NCBI RefSeq assembly: GCF_002234675.1
Contig: NC_019870.2
Coordinates: forward strand, 3,988,985 to 4,052,984
Direction of reading: 5' to 3'
DNA length: 64,000 bases
Source of the DNA: Oryzias latipes
Taxonomy: Eukaryota > Chordata > Actinopteri > Beloniformes > Adrianichthyidae
The stretch's first letter is position 1, and each line of letters opens with the position of its first letter. This document shows positions 11,990 through 25,276 of the stretch, piece by piece. The position numbers and the translations under genes are program-made. The notes under the pieces were generated by a model. It ran no database searches. It saw only the letters and a list, made by a program, of their open reading frames with translations, and was not told the origin of the DNA.

Positions 11990-12500
11990 TTAGCATCATC
12001 AAATTGAAAAACATTGATTTGTTTAGCCTTGAGCAGACTGGCACCCCTATGTAGTCTTGTGTCATGCGGTGTTCCTCAAAGTTCTGTTCTGGGGTTTCTT
12101 TCGTTTTCTCTGCATCTCCTTCTTCTAGGATGTGCTCTGTGCAATTTCTGTTCATTTTTTATGCAGATGACACTGTCGTGTATGTAGCAACTAAAAAGAT
12201 GCAGACTGTTTTGAATCTTTCTTAGCCTCGATTTAAGGGGGGAAAAAGCACAGATTACTGACATTGTATTAACAATAACACTGAGGTAATAGTTCTTGAG
12301 GTCAGCAGATTAGACGCTTCCTGTGATTCCAAAGTGAGTCTCTCGAGACTCTTAATAATTCTGATTAAATGATACAACGGATGCGACAGACTGGCGACCT
12401 GTCCAGGGTGTCCCCTACCTTCTCCCATAAGTGGCCAGGATAGGCTCCGGCAGCCCTGTGACCCCGAAAGGGACAAACGGAAGATGAATGAATGAATGAT
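11990..12500 (+). mobile_element. Decayed LINE fragment (L2-like) with 3' tail
   Basis: Translation shows CGVPQSSVLGFLS (12,065), then after a frameshift FYADDTVVY (12,157-12,183), then NNNTEVIVL near 12,270: the B, C and following blocks of a reverse transcriptase. Then comes a tail with CTGGCGACCTGTCCAGGGTG and repeated GAAT units at 12,485-12,499. Frameshifts and stops show it is dead. Confidence 0.65.
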
Positions 12501-12817
12501 ACAACTGTAAGTTTAAACCTTGTGGGATCTTTCTGCAAATATTTGAGGGCATCCTCTATGAAGTCACATTTTGACTGAAGATGTCGTCCTTCTCCGAGGT
12601 CACAGGTCATGTACGTAATAGATTTGAGAGTTTTTATTAAGGTAAGTTTTTAAATAGGTAAATCCACGAACTGTAGTTACCTTGTTCAACTTTTGTGTTG
12701 TCCGTCTCTTTTTTTTCATCCACTTGGATGGTGGTTCTGATGCTCTTGGACCAGCAGATCTATTTTAAAACCTAATTTATTTAACGTTTATTTCCCAAGC
12801 TCCATATGGGGTTTTCG

Positions 12818-13369
12818 CCATTGACTGTATATGAAAACAGGAGCTAGTGAGTGTGACGTCACCCTTAGAAAATGGTTTACTTCTGGTTAAAACCAAATAC
12901 AGTCATTTTAGTCGCCATTTTTCACGATAAGCCCCGATGCAGGAATCAGATGTGGCCAGTAAGCAGTGATTGGTCTGAATTGATCCGAGTCATTGTTTCT
13001 ATGGCAACCACTCTTGCCAATAAGGGGTGATCTTGTTGGAGGTCCACACCCCTACTATTTGAAAGCGGGCTACATGAAATCTGTCAACCAAACGTTTCGA
13101 ATGTTGGATGTAGCAGGCACCACCTACAGCTGTTGAGGCATCTGATTGGTCAGATTATAATTTGGCTAATTTGCATGACAGAAAAAATAGGATTATCAAA
13201 AACATTTATTATTCTGGTTATTCTGGCCAATGGAATGACTGAGTAAAAGCTGTTTCATTCTTAATAGAAGTCTGTAGAATTTTTGGGTTCTTGAAGCCAG
13301 TAGGTGCTTCCTGTTTGGAACGCCAGGGGGGAGGAGTCACTCAGTCCAGTTCTCCTATACAGTCCACGG
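12818..13369. mobile_element. Family E short DNA transposon, copy 1
   Basis: About 550 bases with inverted ends CCATTGACTGTATATGA and CCTATACAGTCCACGG. Internal marks: TGACGTCACCCTTAGAAAAT and GCTTCCTGTTTGGAACGCC. Confidence 0.7.
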
Positions 13370-13374
13370 TTTGC

Positions 13375-14845
13375 ACCCAACACACATCGACATAATCTGT
13401 TGGTTAGTACTGTATACAATAGTATAATCTGTCTTTATAAAATTATCTGGACTGGTTTGGATTGTCATGATTTGCAATAATTTGCAATATGATATCTATG
13501 AGGAATTGACAGCTTTTAAATACACTGAATTGTATTGGATATCAAATTTGCCATGTAATGCATGAGCGCAGCCTTTGTCCATCATACGTTATTTGCTTAT
13601 AGAAGAGAAGTCTCCTATTTACTCCAGACATGTTCTTCTGAGGCTTAACGTGGTCCTTGCCCGACCAAAACTAATTTCCTGGAAAAGCCAGTAAACTGGG
13701 AATAATAAAACCCATAAAATTCCAGCAAAGCAGGAGTCAACAGTACCCTCATACCTTGTGTCATCTCCACATGAGCCAGAGTGCCGGGGGCAACGCTCTC
13801 ATCTGTCATCTGTCAGAGAGACGGTGCTGGTGGGGGTATAAAAGCATGCAGGATCCCTGGATGGAGCAGTCTGGAACAAATCCTGCTGCTGTTTGAGGGA
13901 TGAGCAGAGAGGTGCCTTTGATTTCCTCACAGCTCGTAAAGTTTGGCAGAATTTAAATGCACAAGCTCAGGGGTCAAAACCAGCATTTAAGGTTGCTGGT
14001 CACGGTTGCTGATAATGTAGGCAAGCCTTCAACGGGGCTTTTTTCTGCTTATTTACATCCACACAAAGCAGACTGAATAGCTTTATTTTTTATTGTTTTG
14101 CGAAATGTTTTTGGTTCATCAAAACTACGATTGTGTCGACAGAAAAGGAGGAACTGAAGAATCTGAAGAGTGCAGCACACAAACCCTTGCAGCTTAAATC
14201 TCTCTTGTTGTGTCTTGTCTGCCCCCACCCTCCTCCCATCATCTGTTCTCCCACTGCCAAATCATTTCCACCAAATCCGTTTTGATACGACATCACAGCG
14301 CCCCGCAAAGTGAAGATAATCCTTGACATTTTTATCACGCACCCCCCTTTTATTTAATCTGCGCTCTGCTCGGCTGTCTTGTTTGTTGATAAAATCTGCC
14401 AGCCCATGTGAGCCTTGGCGGATTGCACATCAAAAAGGTCTATTTCCCCTGGAGGTTGACTAAGTGTCAAAATAATATTCCTCTGAGAGCTCTGGGTGGC
14501 AGCCTAATTTAAAAACGTTGTTCGGTGATTGCAGCCATTTACATGTCGTTCCAGAATAACTGTAACATCTGGACTGACAGCGAGTGAACAGCCAAAAAAC
14601 AAGAAAAAATGCTCATTAAAGCACACCCAAAAAAACAAAAAAATGTAATCTACTTTTACAAAAATCTGAAATTTGTGTGGAAGACCAAAGCGGATACATT
14701 TTCAAACTTAAACTATAGATCTGAATTTTTACATCAACATCGTTTAAATGTAAATAGTATTTTAGTTATTAGACTTTTTTGGGAAAAAATGTGTCAAATT
14801 GGCATAAAAAACTGAAATAAATTATAAAGTCATATATTTTCCCCC
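13375..14845. other. Intergenic, candidate noncoding regulatory sequence
   Basis: 13,740-14,600 is balanced in composition, without repeats or open frames, and rich in CATTA/TTAAT-type words. This is the kind of stretch that often holds conserved enhancers beside znf703-like genes. This is inference only. Confidence 0.3.
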
Positions 14846-14849
14846 CGAA

Positions 14850-15060
14850 ATGATTAACCCTTAAACACTGGAGATGTTGCCATAACATACCATAACCCCT
14901 CAACCATTAACGTGATCAATCTGAATCAGCTGAGTCTGACACAGAGAATAGCGAGTGTTGCATATCGGCTTTGCACCGATATGCAACACATAAACATCAC
15001 TGCAAAAGCAAGACCGCGGAAAGTGACTCCTGTTATAATAACGGACCGTTGGCAGCATTT
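14850..15060 (+). mobile_element. Family D fragment, copy 2
   Basis: ATTAACCCTTAAACACTGGA, CCATAACCCCTCAACCATTA and GATATGCAACACATAAACAT match the family. The right end is unclear. Confidence 0.5.
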
Positions 15061-15327
15061 TTTTGCTCAAACCAGGAAATTTGAATCAAGAATAAATGAG
15101 AATAAATTACTAAATTAATTAATAAATTAGTGTTTTACCTTCAATTATTGTAAAGCTTTGAGAATCAAAGAGTCAATATTAATTAACTGTTCTTTTGTAT
15201 TTTTTTCTCATTTCTTTCGTGAGGTTTTGGTAAAATTCTCATATTTGCATGGTGCCCGAGTAAAAGAATTGATGAAAAAAATTGAAAGATTGATTGCTAC
15301 GGTCTCTGCTCTGTGCTTTGAGTACTT

Positions 15328-15932
15328 AAAGTCCCACTTCAATCACCTTTTGATCTATTTTCAAAGTGTTTCCAATGGTCTTTTAATTACGATAAAGCTG
15401 TTTTTAGCCAAAATCCAAAAACCCGTGTCATTTTCAAGGACATAATTTCTGCAGAGCGGCAGGGGTTCATTAGAAATTCACCTCTGAGCTGTAGACGGGA
15501 CTGTTGGCGCCTTGTAAGCCCGTCCCCATTTCCCATCATCCATCTGTTGACACGCTCTCCTGCTATCTTACAGACCCTCACAACTCCAACCTAACACTAC
15601 CGCTGCAACAAAAATGGCGAGCAATATCGGAGCTCTTCAGCCATACATTTCTGAAAAACATAAACGTACGCGGATCTATTTGTCTGTAAGGGAATGCATC
15701 AGAATGGAGCAGAGCAGGGAACTTGTGGCCCCGCCCAGCGTATTTTCCACGTCACGATTTTTTTCAAACTGCCTTTTTTGTCTGCTCCTTCACAACGATT
15801 TGGATGAAAAAAATACTCAGAAATGGAAATTTAAGCTGAATTTTTTTTGTATATGTCCTCCATCATCAGGAAAATGCCACAAGAACATGTAGAAACCACC
15901 AAAAACATCATTTTCATCAGTGTGGGGTTTTA
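15328..15932 (+). mobile_element. Family A short DNA transposon, copy 3 (most complete)
   Basis: About 605 bases bounded by AAAGTCCCACTTCAATCA and the inverted ATCAGTGTGGGGTTTTA. It contains ATGGCGAGCAATATCGG at 15,614, opening a broken frame that parallels the residual frames of copies 1 and 7. It is too short and too broken to encode a transposase. Confidence 0.75.
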
Positions 15933-15934
15933 GA

Positions 15935-17395
15935 GCAAACTGTTCTTTTGCTGCCATGCAAAGTAGGCTAGAGTTACAGTCTGTAATCTGTAGTCTGTCA
16001 TGATTAATGGACAAAAAATTAAAAGAGCTAAACGGAACGTTATGCCTCCACAAAGTCCATTCAGCGTTACTTATCTGATTATTAAATTAAGGTCCCTGTT
16101 AGAACAAAAAAAGTTCTTTATTGTGGACGTTTCTGCACTCACTTTGCAAAAATGCTCTCATTTTTCCTACTGTGGCCCGGCCACGGTTCACGTTTTTACA
16201 GCAGCGAGCAAAAAAACAATAAATTCAGAGTCACCAGAAAGGTTTTCTTAGACATACTCAACTTTGCAAAGGCAGTAACTCTCTGGGTCTTACTGTCCTC
16301 TAAAACGCTCCTGCTGTTTGCTGAAGTAGCCCAGGCAGCTGGCAGGACTCAGCGCTGCGCCTGACAAGCTGCTTTGAAATACCAATCACTGCGTTTATTC
16401 AACTGGGAGGGCTCGTAAACATGTCACGAGGGGAAATATACAATGCCGTACTACGGTGTAAAAAATCAGAGTTATGGTCTCAGTGGTTAATACACAGCAC
16501 AGGTGATATAATATACACTCCGCCCTGTTCTGGAACTCATTTATCACAGATGACACCAGAGGAAAGTGCTATTTGTGTAATCCTCGTGACAATCCCCAGT
16601 AACCCTTTCACCAGCACCACCCACACGTGTACACAAACGCGCACCAAACACCGCAGACCCGTGCAGGCCTCCTGCGCCCGTGCTGCCAGGCTTTTACAGC
16701 TACATGTGGCAGGAAGCGAGGAGAACTTGTACTTTCTCCCACAAAATAGCACCTCAAGCTTTTTCCCACCAGATGTGTCCGACTTTTCCAATTTACACTG
16801 GAAAGGACTTCTTTTTCTAGTAGCTGTGAAAATAAAACTTGCGGCGATTCCAGATTCCCTATTTTAAAGTTATCAGCACATTGAAGTTTTAATGGTTGGA
16901 GTCAGTCTGGAAATTCGGGGGAGATTGTGATTGGTAAACAGTTATGAGCTTCATAAAAAGTAAAGTTTAAGTGCAGAAACGTCCACCTTTAAGGAACACC
17001 GGCAAATATTTTTTTTAAAATCTTGTTAACATGTTGGTTTGTTGATTACTTCTAACTAGAAACATAACCATAAAAACCTTTAACAAAGACAGGCGATTAA
17101 CCAAACGTATGTTTTAATGTCAAAAATATTATTTTGGTTAACATTAAACAAAAGTGTAGTTTGTGCATCTGCTTCTTAGATTTGCCCAGATGCTCAAGAA
17201 CTTTGTCCTTAGTCGTGAACATCAACTGAGTTTGTTTATTGCTCCCAAAGGATGTAAACCAGTGGTGGATGCACGTTATTGTTGCCCGACACAAACATTA
17301 CTGTAAAAAAACGTAACTACAAAAAAAGGCAGAATCCATTTTAAGAAGATGCTTCTGCTATCTAAGAGTTTAAGTTTCTACGAGTGTTTTATAGA
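15935..17395. other. Intergenic, nothing recognised
   Basis: 16,260-16,870 is balanced and repeat-free. A 148-codon frame at 16,421-16,867 lacks family resemblance. Confidence 0.3.
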
Positions 17396-17399
17396 GCCA

Positions 17400-17612
17400 G
17401 GAGTCTGCTGAAAAAACCGAATGTGTCATCATCCACAGAAAGTGGTTTACTTCTGGCTCCAACCAAATGAAGTCTATGCAGTTGCCTTGTTTTTCTTTTT
17501 TTGCGATAGGGATGCAGAACTCGTCAACGTTTTTTAAGGCAACCATTCTCGCCAGTCAGGAGCGAGCTTGTTGGAAGGCCACGCCCCTACCACTTGGAAG
17601 CGGGACAACTTT
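17400..17612. mobile_element. Family E fragment, copy 2
   Basis: CCACAGAAAGTGGTTTACTT, GCAACCATTCTCGCCAGTC and CCACGCCCCTACCACTTGG match copy 1. Both ends are missing. Confidence 0.6.
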
Positions 17613-17614
17613 CT

Positions 17615-20600
17615 GCTCTTTGTCAAAAAATACTCCTTTAGTTTTGACTTAAAGAGCACTGGGGTTCTGCTTCAAAGTCAAACACGCCTGAACCTTTACA
17701 AAAAGTAAAGTTTGGAGACGTTCATGCTTGGAAAACTTCTGCTGTGTCTGAATAAAAAAAATCATAGAAGTTATCAAATAGGTAGAGAAAAGTTCTCCCA
17801 AAAACTATGATTAAGGTTTACTAACTTTTTTTTATATTGATTCTGACAGGTTTCAATATGTTGTTTTCATTTTAATGACTAAAACTAGTCATAAAGAAAA
17901 TAGCGTTCTGTTTGTTTGAAAAACAAAACAAAAAAGATAAATAATTAAAATCAGAAAGGAGGTAAATATTTGCCACGGCCTTCAAATGTGTTTTTTTTTA
18001 TTTTACTCGATGTGTGTCAGACTTATCATAACTTCTGCCAACAAGCTGAGTGACGCTGATGAGCAGAACAAATAAGAAGGGTAAAAAATCCGGCGCCAAA
18101 CAGAAAAGGAAGAGATCCGATCTCAAATGTATTTATCGCTGCAAGGAAAATCCCAACATTATCTCATCCCTTTAAAGTTTGACTCGGAACTGGAGAGGAA
18201 ACCGTCCTACTTCAGCAGAAATCCGAGGTCAGCCTTGAAAATATTTCACCAAGTGTCAGAGCGCTTGGTGAGTAATGCTCGACATGACACCGTATCGCTT
18301 GTTCAGGTGAAAAACGGTTCCCTCTGCAACTTTCTGGGGCAGTCGTAATAATATTCCAGTGAGTGGTGGGGCTGTGTGAAAAATGGCACTACTTCAGATT
18401 CATGTATTCATCCCAGGGAGATAAATTAAACCCGGGACATTTCAGTCTAACGTCCTAAATAGAGCACTTTGTCATCCCTAACTACAGGCGAGGTTTGTTG
18501 GATGATCAGCAGAATAATTCCCAGCTTTTTACGGTCTGACCGTCAAAAACAAGGAAGAAGGAGTTGACAGTCATGAATATTTCTCCACAGGAAGACGGAT
18601 TGGAAATTCCTGGAGCTCTCTAACAACAAACGCGTCCTCAGCCTGGATCCTTTCAGTCAAATCCTGCGCAGAAGATGAAGTGTTTCTTTAATTTACTCGC
18701 ACAGTAATGTCCTTTTAATTGAGCTCTTCCGTCCTTGTAACACTAAAGCCTGACAAGAGCTCTGACAGCAGTTGGCCCCCACCCCGCCCCCCATCCTCAA
18801 TGAATGACAGGAACAATATGCTGGCCTCTGTCAGGGTGTTCAATGACATCTCAAGTCCGTCTCACACAGCCACCAAGCACATTTTCAATCTTTCGTAATA
18901 CATGCATGATTTACGTAATCCATAAGTGTTTCTTGCGTCCGTCATTCGTTGATGTGCGCAGATGTCCGTCGAGGGTTTCGGCCGACGGGTTTTTACGGGA
19001 ATTTGGATTTAAGTTGTTCAATATTTTTGGTCAGAGGAGAATTTCGTAATTTACACGTATTTTACATAGTTTATACGCCATCATTACGTACAATTTACAC
19101 AGTTGTGAATCATTTTTGTGAGATGCATACGCACATTTGTAGCTTTCCACGACCGTTCCGCGTATGTCTAACGGACCTTTCACGCATGTACCACCGATGT
19201 TTGACTTTTATCAATTTTTGACTTTTTGTGTTCTTTGCGTGGTTTATTCGTACTCATTCTTGGTTTTAACGTGGTTCATTCGTGATACATCTGTGAAAAT
19301 TTCACATAAAGATCACAACTTTTCTCACTTTTTCCACGTATATTCACGTAATTGAAGATTCTGTCCGCCGAGTTTGACGGCCTCTGCTTTTTTTTGGACG
19401 CTCGCTAACTCTGCAGAAACATCACAGGCAGGAAAAGCACCTTATTTACCGTCCTCCAATGTTGCCACAGCCTCTGAAAGCGTTAAGACAGACTTTTGGC
19501 ACGTCTTGATATGGAGCCAAGCTGCTGATGGATGACAGATGTGGGCCCAACGGCGGAGTGGAGTTCTTGCTCTTTAATGGTGTGTTTTGGGCAGAGATGG
19601 ACCCTGCTGACTTGTAATTATGTACGAAAGCGAGGAACTGGCCTATGGTTGGAGGAGCTCACATTTGGGTTTCTTAATGGTCCATGGATTTGTTCCTGAC
19701 AGTTATGAATGAGGGCTGTGAGAAGGGTTAAGTAAATAAAGCTATCAAAGCTGAGAGAGAGTGCGAGTTGCCTCCACCACTTCCTCTAATATTTTTATTT
19801 TTTTCTCCTCCACTCTTGTTGTTTTTTTGCTCACAGATCAGAGGGACTCCATGGATAAAAACGGCTCCTGGTCCAGTTCTCCATCTCTGATGCTGATGTT
19901 TAACTCCTGTGATTATTGCCTTTATACACAACATTTTGGGGAACGTTCATGACACTTAGTCCTTCTAGAAGTGGGTTTTAAGTCTGTTTTAACATTGTCT
20001 GTTGTATTCCTGAGTACATGCGTCATTAGACCAATATTTACTTTGGTCTTTTGTTGGGTTTGGGTTTTGGGAGTTATTGCTGTCAAAGCACACAAACACA
20101 AACAGGCAGAGGGATGAAATGGTCTGCAAAAAAGGTTTTATATGAAATTTAAATCCATCTGTTTTCTGAGTGTTACTTTAAAAAACCCACAACACATGGC
20201 TTTTAGTTCAAAATACAAACAGATTTACAGCTAAATAACTATCAGTTACATAAATTAAATATGTTCATGTTGGATCTAAAATAACATGAAAACATGAATA
20301 TGTCACATTTTGTGTCAAAATAGTGTTTTCAGAATACAAATAACTCTTCTTGCAGTGTTTCTGACAAACAAGAGTAGTTTTTTTCTGCAGACCTTTGGTC
20401 TGTAAAACATCCCATGATCTAAGAGGCATGTTTGGGTGGAAAAAAAAACTATTTATAGAGTTTTCTTCATGAAGTTGTCCTCTATGAACAAACATATTCC
20501 TTACAACCCTGTTTCTGTTTACAAAAATAAACTGCATCCACTGCTGCTTGGTACACGAGAAAACCTGCTCATTCCAGGCTAAAACGACTACTTGACCATC

Positions 20601-20625
20601 TTAGTAAATCGGAGTCCTGATGTTA
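17615..20625. other. Intergenic, candidate regulatory blocks
   Basis: 18,120-18,860 and 19,380-19,720 look single-copy and balanced. 18,930-19,350 is rich in ACGT/TACG words (ACGTA, TTTACACG) and may be an unrecognised repeat. Confidence 0.3.
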
Positions 20626-20629
20626 AACC

Positions 20630-20955
20630 TTTTAACGTTTTAACACCGAAGCTGTTGCTGGCAAATAACCCACGCTCTTTGAACTACCATAACTCTTTGA
20701 CTGTTGATGCAGTTGGCCTGATTCCAACAGATTTTGATGAGGAGAGAAGCAGCTTTCGTTTCAGGGCAAAGTCGCTTTTGTCCTCGTTGCAATCAGCTGT
20801 TTACATTGATCTACGGTGAGGTGTTGCATATCAGTGCAAAGCTGCTTTCTCAGCTTCAGAATTCAATGGAATCACATTCATTGCGTAAACGGAGTGACAG
20901 TAATTTTAAGGACGGCAACACTAATCACTAAATCTCCAGTGACATTTTAGAAAAC
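20630..20955 (+). mobile_element. Family D, copy 3
   Basis: TTTTAACACCGAAGCTGTTG, ACCATAACTCTTTGACTGTT and GATTCCAACAGATTTTGATG match the family. It ends near CTCCAGTGACATTTTAG. Confidence 0.55.
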
Positions 20956-21257
20956 CAACTTTGCTGTGTGCTGTACCTGTCAGGAACTGGTGATGTAGGA
21001 CTCAATATGCAGGAGAACCTTCACTGTTTTCTGGACTTGTTTTTGCCTTGTTCCCAAGTCCCCTCCTCCCAAGTGCTTTGAGCTTGGGCATCTGGGATCT
21101 GCCCTTTTGGGGAGGAGTACTGTGAAGTGTCTGTGCTGGGGTTTTAGTCGTGTTTAATTTTCCCTCTCAGTCTCAACAGGTTCAGGTTCATCCTCCACAG
21201 CTGTCTTTATTTCAGCTAATCACCCTCAGCCCATAGAAGTGTCTGGTTTTAAGTTTA

Positions 21258-21330
21258 TCCTTGTCAGGTCATTCAAGATTCAAGATTCAAGATTCAAGAA
21301 CAACTTTATTGATCCCCGAAGGGAAATTTA
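21258..21330 (-). repeat. Retroposon tail with (ATTCAAG)n
   Basis: Four copies of ATTCAAG are followed by AACTTTATTGATCCCCGAAG and GGAAATTT. Read on the minus strand it is a LINE-like 3' end with a short tandem tail. Confidence 0.55.
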
Positions 21331-22259
21331 TCTGTCATCGGTTCTGCTCTGCTTTGTCACTCTTTTGTTGCTCCCTGGGTTTTTCCATGGTTCAGTTTCT
21401 GCCACAATGCTTGGTCTCCTGCATGCTGGCTCCTTCACCACCAGTTCAGTTCCTGACAGTACCGCCCCTTGGCCGAGCAAAGTCAGAGATTTTATGGCCT
21501 CAGATGTTCGGAATATTCTAAGGAAGAAGTGTTCTTAGTTAAATCAAGGACATTTTGGTTTCTTGTCATCCTCAAACTCTGCAAACCGGTGATTTTGATC
21601 TTTAAGGTAACGATACTTGAAGATGTTTAAGGTCAAAAGCAAAGAAATCGTGCTAAATCCTCTTCAAGAACTCTTGTTGTGAACCACTTTTCAACGTTGC
21701 ACATCAGTTCAGAATAAATGTGTGGCGGGCGCTCTGACAAGAGTGATAAGCCTGACCTTCACTTACATCTGTTAGGAGCAGAAGGAGATCAGCGGTAAAT
21801 GATTACATCTCAGAGGCTGCAGACAGCAGCCAGTGGGCTTGTTTAATACCTTCAGGGTGAACGGCAGCAATCAGTTTCGCTGACATCAACAGAAAAAAGT
21901 CCACCTCTCAAAACAAGACCAGTTGAATGTCAGACAGCAGCTTCTGTTTTACTGGTCTGGTCCGCGGGTCATAACTCCTGTTAACTTGACAAACGTTTGA
22001 TCAAACGGAGCAGTGCTTTTGCACAGTGCGTTTCCAAATGAGAGATGTTCATTTGTTAGCATGCAGCTCTGAGAAAAGTCTGGATGAAACCAACTTAAAC
22101 GAACGGGGGACCACAAACGGAGCCTTGAGGAACACCACAGAAAAATGGAACCGTTTGCAACAAAAAAATGTAAAAGCTAATGACATGAATTAATGCTTAG
22201 AAATGCTTTGAATGTTCTTATATCTAAATAAAAAAAGAGTTTACGTAAATGTTTATCTC

Positions 22260-22287
22260 TCTGTCTGTCCGTCCGTCCGTCCGTCCC
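22260..22287. repeat. (GTCC)n short microsatellite
   Basis: CTGTCTGTCC then four GTCC units. Confidence 0.85.
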
Positions 22288-23627
22288 TTATTTTCTGGCA
22301 AAATAATTTAATTAAGAAAGGTTTTCAACGGCATAACAATCCTAAAATAAGAAAACATGTCTGAGATTTTATTGATAAGATAGTTTTTGCTGAATTCTGG
22401 TGAAAAAAAGAAAATGAAATGCAAGCAAACCTCAGCGAAAAAATATTTCTGGTTGTAGAATTCCAAATGCCAACATGTTTTTTTCTTAAATAAGCATAAA
22501 GGCAAAAACTCAACATCTCATATTTAGAAATTGCATCAAATGATGCTAAAAACAGCTTTAAACCTGTTGGTCCAAACAAATCTAAAAAGCATTTGAGATT
22601 TTTCTTCTCTGATCACCAAAACTAACTGAAAGGTTTGTGGAAACATTTGTATCCTGTGTTTGAGGACCTATACAGTCTCCATCTGACATCCTTCCTGTAT
22701 ATCATATTTTATTTAAAATGTGTCGTCATTTAGCTTTTATGTCTGTGAAGATAAAGACAAATGTGTTCAGAAACTGTAGTACCACCTTGGGTCATTTCTT
22801 TTACTTATTTTTTGCTAAAGTTTGCTGCGTTTCAGTTTTTTTTGCCAGCACAGATCTTAGGAAATCCCGACACGGTGCCTCTGCTGCGCTCCTGCAAATG
22901 TGGCGTCCAGCCATGCTGGAAATCAAAGAGGAGAGCTGAGCGAAAAGCCAGCAATTTCAAAAAGATGAGGGATGTGATATCGTTTAAAAACAGGGATAAC
23001 ATCAAAGATTTCAGGCTGTCTCTCCGGGGGGGGAGCACTTTTATATGGAATCCTTCACTTGAAAGGTATCAGGAATAGTTGAGTGACGAATGGAAAACGG
23101 ATTTTCTAGTGCAGCCCTCAGACTGAGAAGGGTTATCTGGTCTATTCCAAAAATGGATTTACTTTAACATTAAAAACACAATTAGAGTAAATCACAAACA
23201 ACAAAACGGGATTTTAATCCAGCATCCATTTCATGACCCCTAAAACTATTTTCACAATAGCTTTTTGCTTAATTTTAACTTCTGATTATAAAACAGCAAC
23301 AGCTTCACTCTGGAAAAACTTCCTTCTTAAAACAAGTTATTTTTATTATTCTGCGTTCTCTTTTCACTCATTTGGTCTTTTTTATTCACTTTTACTGATC
23401 TATGTCAGTCCATTGAGGTTTATTTGTTTACTTATCCGGTTATTTTGATCTGTTTCCACTTTTCCTTCTTTTACTTTTAGTTGTAACTCCAGTTTTTTCC
23501 TCAGAGGGATTCTCCACTTCAGTGATCAAATCTCAGTGAACGGCGTCGCTGCAGTGGGATCTTCAGGGTCTGACTCTTAAACTTAGATCTGGGGGGTCCT
23601 GTGGTAGAGTACTCTGTGAACTTAAGT

Positions 23628-23642
23628 GGGGGGGGGGGGGGG
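23628..23642. repeat. G run (15)
   Basis: Uninterrupted G homopolymer, 100 bases before the TG microsatellite. Confidence 0.9.
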
Positions 23643-23743
23643 TCACTAATGTGGACAGGTCCCCAAAATATTGTTTCCCCACTTCATTATAAAGCCAGAT
23701 TTCTACTTTGCATCATTTTAATGATGCATTCAATGCTTTACCA

Positions 23744-23812
23744 TGGTGTGTGTGTGTGTGTGTGTGGGTGTGTTTGTGTGTGCGTGTGCGGACGTGTGCG
23801 TGTGGGCGTTGT
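23744..23812. repeat. (TG)n imperfect microsatellite
   Basis: TG dinucleotides with a few GGG, TTT and CG interruptions. Confidence 0.85.
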
Positions 23813-23936
23813 ATGGGTTTCACACATAATTTTGTGCAATGTCTCTATTTTTTTTATTGTTCATTTTTGTTTTTCTATTCGATTATAGTTTTTTAGTAAA
23901 GCACTTCGAGTAGCACTAGTTGGAGGAGCACGATTT

Positions 23937-24058
23937 GATTTGATTTGATTTGATTTGTTTGATTTGAATTGAATTGAATTGAATTGAATTGAATTGAATT
24001 GAATTGAATTGAATTGAATTGAATTGAATTGAATTGAATTGAATTGAATTGAATTGAA
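23937..24058. repeat. (GATTT)n then (GAATT)n microsatellite on a retroposon tail
   Basis: AGTAAAGCACTTCGAGTAGC precedes the array, as in LINE 3' ends. About 20 clean GAATT units follow four GATTT units. Confidence 0.9.
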
Positions 24059-24059
24059 A

Positions 24060-25275
24060 TTCTAGATGTTTTTCCCTCGTTATAAGTGACAGAAATTTGC
24101 CTCTAGAACAAACTGGATTTGGTAAAAATTGATATCCTGCCCTTTATAAAGCAAAAACAAGCTTTAAATTAGCTAAAAACATTAATATTTAGGTATATAT
24201 TATGTCCTAAAATTAGTCTGTTTTAAATAATCTTTAGACAAATTTATACTCATCTGCCCCAATATATCTTATTTCAAGAGTTACAACAGTTCAATTTTTC
24301 TTTTTTCTAAACCATAATTATCTTAAAGTAATTTTATTCCACACTTTTATTTCCACATTTTAAAATAAATTTGTCCTAGAAATGACATGTAAATGTGTTT
24401 TTACCTTTAAACTTCAGTTAAATACATTTAACTGTGTTACGAGTCACATTCAACTTTCCAGTTTCCCCAAATCATAGAATGAATTTCAAAAAGAACAATC
24501 TGATTACAGCCTGATGTGTCGGTCCTCCTCCTCCGCCCACGGGACGTTTTAAAACACAAAAGAGCGGCTCCATTTGATGGTTTCTGAGGGTCAACAGACA
24601 GGTGAGCAGACAGGTGAGCAGACAGGTGAGCTGACTGGATCATTAAACAAATCCAAAGCATCAGAAAATGAAGGAGGTATTCAAATGGATGATTTTGAAT
24701 ACTGCATTTTCAAATGTAAAGGACATGAGTTGAAAAACGTCCTTTTCAAACGATCCAACCAAAATATATCATATTATTTCACTTTTTAGGGTCTTCATGG
24801 ATGTTCTGTTCTGTGGTCATTTTGTTGTGTCAGGTTTATGCAATGAAATAGCTTCATACAAACCAGAATTTATTAGCTTTAATTTGGTGTTTGGTTTAGA
24901 TTTAGACCAAAATAACGACTTACTTTAATTTTGTTGTTTTCTGATTCTAATGTTTCAGGTTGAACTTCTCGGAAGTTCAATCGAATCTACTTGATTCTGT
25001 GTAAAGTTTAGACAAAATTGTAGGTTTAGGTATCATAACCTACTGAATGGATTGTAGTTCATTTTCTGTTCTTTTTAGACATTGGACACAAAAAAATGTG
25101 TTTTGGTTTTGGCTTCCAAACTAATATATATTTTACCTGATTTTACTTGATTTAATGTAAAATGTACTTGTTTTGGTTTAGGGATTCAGCAAATCTCAGC
25201 TTAACTAATTGAATATTTGAATTGAAACTACTAAACAACATTGTAATTTTTGAATTCAACATAAAGACCAGAGAA
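24060..25275. other. Intergenic, AT-rich, nothing recognised
   Basis: Only the 12-bp tandem repeat at 24,592 stands out. Confidence 0.3.
24592..24638. repeat. 12-bp tandem repeat
   Basis: CAGACAGGTGAG occurs three times in tandem with a fourth partial unit. Confidence 0.85.
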
Positions 25276-25276
25276 A

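Larger units (their letters stand above)
20960..23625. other. Intergenic, nothing recognised beyond the tail repeat at 21.3 kb
   Basis: 21,600-22,160 is balanced and repeat-free. The rest is AT-rich. Confidence 0.3.
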
